Shown here: one piece after another, positions 17,531 to 20,679 of the stretch
How the letters are laid out: the number at the start of each line of letters is the position of its first letter
How positions within the stretch are numbered: position 1 is the stretch's first letter
Source of the DNA: Pseudomonadota bacterium
GTDB taxonomy: Bacteria; Pseudomonadota; Gammaproteobacteria; Xanthomonadales; Rhodanobacteraceae
Length of the DNA: 20,679 nucleotides
Assembly (NCBI GenBank): GCA_021777635.1
Contig: JAJYDI010000010.1
Coordinates: forward strand, 1-20,679
Reading direction: 5' to 3'
The notes under the pieces: generated by a model
Seen by the model: only the letters and a program-made list of their open reading frames with translations
The model's database searches: none
What the model was told of the DNA's origin: nothing
Translations under genes and position numbers: made by a program

Positions 17531-18307
17531 TCCGCGGCCGCCGCGGCTTTCGGGCGTCGAGGGCCCGGCCAGGATTGCCCGATAGCGCTGGACCGTCGTC
17601 GTCAAGCCGGCATACAGGGCCTCGCTGATCAGCGCATGGCCGATCGAGACTTCAGCCAATCCGGGCACGGCAGCACAGAATGCCGCCAGATTGGCCTGGC
17701 TGAGATCATGGCCGGCATTGACACCGAGACCCGCTGCGCCTGCACGACGCGCCGTGTTCGCGCAACGCGTCAGCTCGGTTTGCGCATCACCGGCAGCGAA
17801 GGCGTGCGCGTAGGGTCCGGTATAGATCTCGATGCGGGCGGCGCCCAGCGCGGCTGCCTGTTCCAGCGATCCGGCATCGGCGTCGACGAACAGTGATACC
17901 CGAGCACCGAGCGCACGAATGCGGTCGATGACCGGGGCCAGCCGCTGCGCATCACGGGGAAATTCGAAGCCGTGATCGGAGGTCAGCTGGCCGTCGCTGT
18001 CGGGGACCAGCGTAACCTGTTGCGGACGTGCCGCGCCGATCAGCGCCATCAATCCCGGATAGCCTGCTCGCGGGCGGGCAAAGGGATTGCCTTCGATGTT
18101 GAACTCGACGCGACCGCGGGTCAGCTGCGCCAGCAGTGTCACATCCTCGGGGCGGATATGGCGGCGATCCGGGCGCGGATGCACGGTGATGCCACCGCAG
18201 CCGGCAGCCATGCAGGTCTCGGCGGCGGTCGCGAGATCCGGCGCGTTGCCGCCGCGCGAGTTGCGCAGCACCGCGATCTTGTTGAGATTGACGCTGAGCC
18301 GGATCAT
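17528..18307 (-). CDS. pdxJ: Pyridoxine 5'-phosphate synthase PdxJ
   Basis: The product has 259 residues. PdxJ condenses deoxyxylulose 5-phosphate with 3-amino-2-oxopropyl phosphate to make pyridoxine 5'-phosphate, the last ring-forming step of DXP-dependent vitamin B6 synthesis. Motifs seen: [15 protein letters not shown] near the N-terminus, [32 protein letters not shown], and [12 protein letters not shown] with the late His. The first motif has Asn-Lys where the E. coli enzyme has Asp-His (VNIDHIATLRN), marking the VNxNK subgroup found also in Xanthomonas. The frame is open to 18442, but that extension crosses a transcription terminator (18348-18375), so ATG at 18307 is chosen. It converges on exbD2. 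Confidence 0.95.
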   Translation of the reverse strand: MIRLSVNLNKIAVLRNSRGGNAPDLATAAETCMAAGCGGITVHPRPDRRHIRPEDVTLLAQLTRGRVEFNIEGNPFARPRAGYPGLMALIGAARPQQVTLVPDSDGQLTSDHGFEFPRDAQRLAPVIDRIRALGARVSLFVDADAGSLEQAAALGAARIEIYTGPYAHAFAAGDAQTELTRCANTARRAGAAGLGVNAGHDLSQANLAAFCAAVPGLAEVSIGHALISEALYAGLTTTVQRYRAILAGPSTPESRGGRG

Positions 18308-18347
18308 CGCGCGAGCCCGATGCGGTGGCGGGAACGCGGATGATGCC

Positions 18348-18375
18348 AAAAAAAACGCGTACCCACGGTACGCGT
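18348..18375 (-). terminator. Strong Rho-independent terminator between the PPTase gene and pdxJ
   Basis: Read on the minus strand, ACGCGTACC and GGTACGCGT form a perfect 9-bp GC-rich stem with a 3-base GTG loop (18375-18355), immediately followed by seven to eight T (18355-18348). It stands 110 bases past the phosphopantetheinyl transferase stop and 40 bases before the pdxJ ATG. It should end transcription of the upstream gene. If it is fully efficient, pdxJ needs a promoter within the last 40 bases, or it acts as an attenuator. Confidence 0.85.
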
Positions 18376-18485
18376 CAAGATCCGGGTACGCCGATGCACG
18401 ATCGCCATCGCGCTCGGCGGCCACGGCAGGAGATGCGATCAATCAGACCCGGGTGTGCGCCAAAGGTTCCCCCGGCCGGGCACCT

Positions 18486-19145
18486 TCAGCGCGGCAGGGC
18501 GAACCGGCGTACCGGGCGTGGCCCGCCACGCCATGCCAGCGCGCCCAGAAAGCCCGGAGCCGGCGTCAGCGAATGAAGCGTCCAGGCCGATGCGGGGGCG
18601 GCGGCGTGTGCGAAATCCTGCGGCAAGACAGCGGTTCCACCCGCCTCGAGCCGGAAGCCCACCCGATTCAAGCCGAAGGCCAGACCGCGGCCGAGCGCCT
18701 TGAGTACCGCTTCCTTGGCCGTCCACAGTCGATAGAAGGCCTGCTGGCGCAGCACCTCGGGCAGGGCGGCCAGCGCTGCCGCTTCATCGGCGGTGAAATA
18801 ACGTTGCGCCAACTGCAGCGCCCGCGGTCGTGGGCGCAAGGCCTCGACGTCCACCCCGAGTTCGACCCCGCGGCCGAGCGCCAGCAAAACAACGTCGCCG
18901 CAGTGGCTGAGGTTGAAACCCAGCGACGAGGGCGCGGCCAGACGGGGTTTGCCGTAGGTGTCGACAGTCAGCGTCAGTGCACCCGGGGGCACGCCGGCGT
19001 ATCGCGCGAGCACCGTCCGCCAGCCATCGGCGCGCAGGTGCCAGACATCAACGGCAAGGCCTTGGCTGTCGGCGTGTTCGGCAACCGCAGCGAATGGCTG
19101 CGGATCGAACTCCGAACGGTGCATCGATTGCGACGTGACGGACAT
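18486..19145 (-). CDS. 4'-phosphopantetheinyl transferase (Sfp/AcpT/Gsp type)
   Basis: The product has 219 residues from ATG at 19145; ATG at 19124 (212 residues) is equally possible, and neither has a clear ribosome site. The frame extends further upstream to 19313 without family support. Such enzymes transfer the phosphopantetheine arm of CoA to a Ser of carrier proteins. Seen: FNLSH (77-81), the Mg-binding GVDVE (97-101), RYFTADEAAAL (115-125) and WTAKEAVLKALGRGL (141-155), which carries the catalytic Lys-Glu pair. The mid-size, two-motif layout fits the Sfp group rather than the short AcpS. No synthase genes are nearby, so the target (fatty-acid ACP, a polyketide or peptide synthase) is unknown. 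It is followed by a strong terminator. Confidence 0.9.
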   Translation of the reverse strand: MSVTSQSMHRSEFDPQPFAAVAEHADSQGLAVDVWHLRADGWRTVLARYAGVPPGALTLTVDTYGKPRLAAPSSLGFNLSHCGDVVLLALGRGVELGVDVEALRPRPRALQLAQRYFTADEAAALAALPEVLRQQAFYRLWTAKEAVLKALGRGLAFGLNRVGFRLEAGGTAVLPQDFAHAAAPASAWTLHSLTPAPGFLGALAWRGGPRPVRRFALPR

Positions 19146-19395
19146 GGAATGACTGGCTGACCGCCCACTTGGGTGCGCTGATCTTGCCTTGGAATGCGCC
19201 CGTCTGGCAGCCGGCAATCGTGAAAGCGGACGGCGATGCCCGCAGGCCGCCGTTCGCGCGTGACATGGCACCGCTGTCATGGGCCGCGGGATCGGTCCGG
19301 GCGAGACAGGCAACGCGGACGATCCGGATGCAAGCCTCCGCGCACCCGCTGGTGCCGGACTTGCGACCGCCGCCCGCGCCGAGAGTGACGCCGCG
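19146..19395. other. Intergenic gap without recognisable features
   Basis: This 250-base gap lies between the symporter stop codon and the PPTase start. Short open frames cross it, but none has a ribosome site or a recognisable product. No hairpin with a T-tract was seen for ending the symporter transcript. Confidence 0.5.
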
Positions 19396-20679
19396 TCAGG
19401 CCGGGCGGGTGGCGTGATAGTCGCCGGGTACGGTCTGATCCTGGCCGCCGGCCACGCCGAGCAGTCGCAACACGACCGTCAGCACCACGGCGATCGCGAT
19501 GTTGAGGATCAGCGAATACAGCGCGGCATACCCGGGAATGGCGTAGCCAAATGCATGCAGCGGGTAGATCGAGCTGGCGAACTTCAGGTGCGCCGCGATC
19601 AACGTGCCCACGCCCATCCCGCCCAGCCACCCCAGCGCCAACGCGTAGCGATGGAACCAGCGCGTGTACAGGCCGAACACCAGTGCCGGCAGGATCTGGA
19701 TGATCCAGATGCCGCCGAGCAACTGGAACTGGATCGCGTAGGTCGCGGGCATGATCAGCACGAACACCAGCGCGCCGAACTTGACGACCAGCGAGGCCAG
19801 CTTGGCCTGGCTGGCCTCCTGCGCCTCGGTGCAGCTCGGGTTGATGTAGGCACGATAGATGCTGCGTGTCCACAGATTGGACGCCGCGATCGACATGATC
19901 GCCGCCGGCACCAGCGCGCCGATCACGATGGCGGCGAAGCCGACGCCGACGAACCACCCGGGGAAGCTGTGCATCAGCAGGGCCGGGACGGCGAAATTGT
20001 TGGCGTATTGCTTGAAGAACGGCGCGTACTGCGGGACCTTGTCCACGCCCACCGCCAGCGCCATGAAGCCGAGCAGCGCCAGCAGGCCGAGCACCAGGCT
20101 GTAGGCCGGCAGAAACGCCATGTTGCGGGTCAGCGTGCGCGGATTCTTGGCCGCCAACACCCCGGTCAGCACGTGCGGATAGACGAACAGCGCCAGCGCC
20201 GAACCCAGCGCCAGGGTAGCGAACGCGCTGTACATGCCCAGGCTCTGTCCCGTCGGTACGGCCAGCAGCACCTTGGCTGGCGGCACGGCGGCAAAGATCT
20301 TGCCGAACCCGCCCAGCTGCATCGGGATGATCACCACCGCGGCGATCACCGTGATGTAGACCAGGCTGTCCTTGACGATCGCGATCAGGGCCGGTGCCCG
20401 CAGGCCGCTGGTATAGGTGAAGGCGGCGAGTATCACGAAGGCGACCAGTAGCGGCAGATCGGCGGCCCAGCCACTCATCGGAAAGCCGAGCGCGGAGATC
20501 ACGACCTCCATGCCGACCAGCTGCAGGGCGATGTAGGGCATGGTCGCGAGGATGCCGGTGAGTGCGACCAGCAGCGCCAGCAGGGGGCTGTCATAGCGCC
20601 CGCGGACAAAGTCGGCGCCGGTGACATAGTTGTGCTTGTGGGCCACGTACCACAGCCGCGGCAGTACCGCGAACACGAT
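19396..20679 (-). CDS. Sodium:solute symporter family protein (5' end beyond window)
   Basis: The frame is open from the right edge to TGA at 19396 (427 codons); the N-terminal part lies outside. A GTG at 20676 is in the frame but the coding sense continues through it (Ile codon before, LPRLWYVAHKHNYVTGADFV after), so it is not taken as a start. The protein is a polytopic inner-membrane carrier with about ten visible hydrophobic segments. ADFVRGRYDSPLLALLVALT, MPYIALQLVGMEVV and GFAAIVIGALVPAAIMSIAA, where the last holds the sodium-site segment, are typical of the SSS family. It most resembles the monocarboxylate/organic-acid branch (MctP-like), but the substrate cannot be set from sequence. 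A small DUF3311-type partner often sits upstream of this branch; that region is outside the window. Confidence 0.88.
   Translation of the reverse strand: MVFAVLPRLWYVAHKHNYVTGADFVRGRYDSPLLALLVALTGILATMPYIALQLVGMEVVISALGFPMSGWAADLPLLVAFVILAAFTYTSGLRAPALIAIVKDSLVYITVIAAVVIIPMQLGGFGKIFAAVPPAKVLLAVPTGQSLGMYSAFATLALGSALALFVYPHVLTGVLAAKNPRTLTRNMAFLPAYSLVLGLLALLGFMALAVGVDKVPQYAPFFKQYANNFAVPALLMHSFPGWFVGVGFAAIVIGALVPAAIMSIAASNLWTRSIYRAYINPSCTEAQEASQAKLASLVVKFGALVFVLIMPATYAIQFQLLGGIWIIQILPALVFGLYTRWFHRYALALGWLGGMGVGTLIAAHLKFASSIYPLHAFGYAIPGYAALYSLILNIAIAVVLTVVLRLLGVAGGQDQTVPGDYHATRPA

Overview
The window is a GC-rich, gene-dense stretch of a gammaproteobacterial chromosome centred on the replication origin. 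Three things point to the Xanthomonadales (Xanthomonadaceae or Rhodanobacteraceae): the tonB-exbB-exbD1-exbD2-pdxJ string downstream of dnaA-dnaN-recF-gyrB, a PdxJ of the VNxNKIA type, and a gammaproteobacterial-size GyrB with the internal insertion. The genus cannot be fixed from the sequence alone.

Layout: the left arm (1-7070) is transcribed leftward. It holds rpmH, rnpA, yidC and mnmE, then a YfcG-type glutathione transferase, then a secreted tricorn-protease-like protein that runs off the left edge. The right arm up to 17472 is transcribed rightward: dnaA, dnaN, recF, gyrB, a secreted TPR protein, tonB, exbB and two exbD genes. Beyond a convergent terminator, pdxJ, a 4'-phosphopantetheinyl transferase and a sodium:solute symporter (cut by the right edge) are on the minus strand. 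The strand switch is between rpmH and dnaA. A DnaA-box and AT-rich cluster in the dnaA-dnaN gap (8539-8739) marks the probable oriC.

How the genes fit together: DnaA, the beta clamp, RecF and GyrB are the initiation, replication and repair block. Two near-perfect 16-bp parS palindromes are embedded in the recF reading frame, so this block is also a likely ParB loading site for origin segregation. rpmH, rnpA, yidC and mnmE form the usual translation, RNA-processing and membrane-insertion cluster; yidD is absent from its usual place between rnpA and yidC. TonB, ExbB and ExbD1/ExbD2 make an inner-membrane energiser for outer-membrane receptors, with a secreted TPR protein just upstream as a possible partner.

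No mobile element, CRISPR array, tRNA or rRNA was seen. I found no undescribed multi-gene system; this is a core region. The observations most worth checking are the intragenic parS pair, the origin structure, the exbD duplication next to a TPR protein, and the clear terminators around pdxJ.
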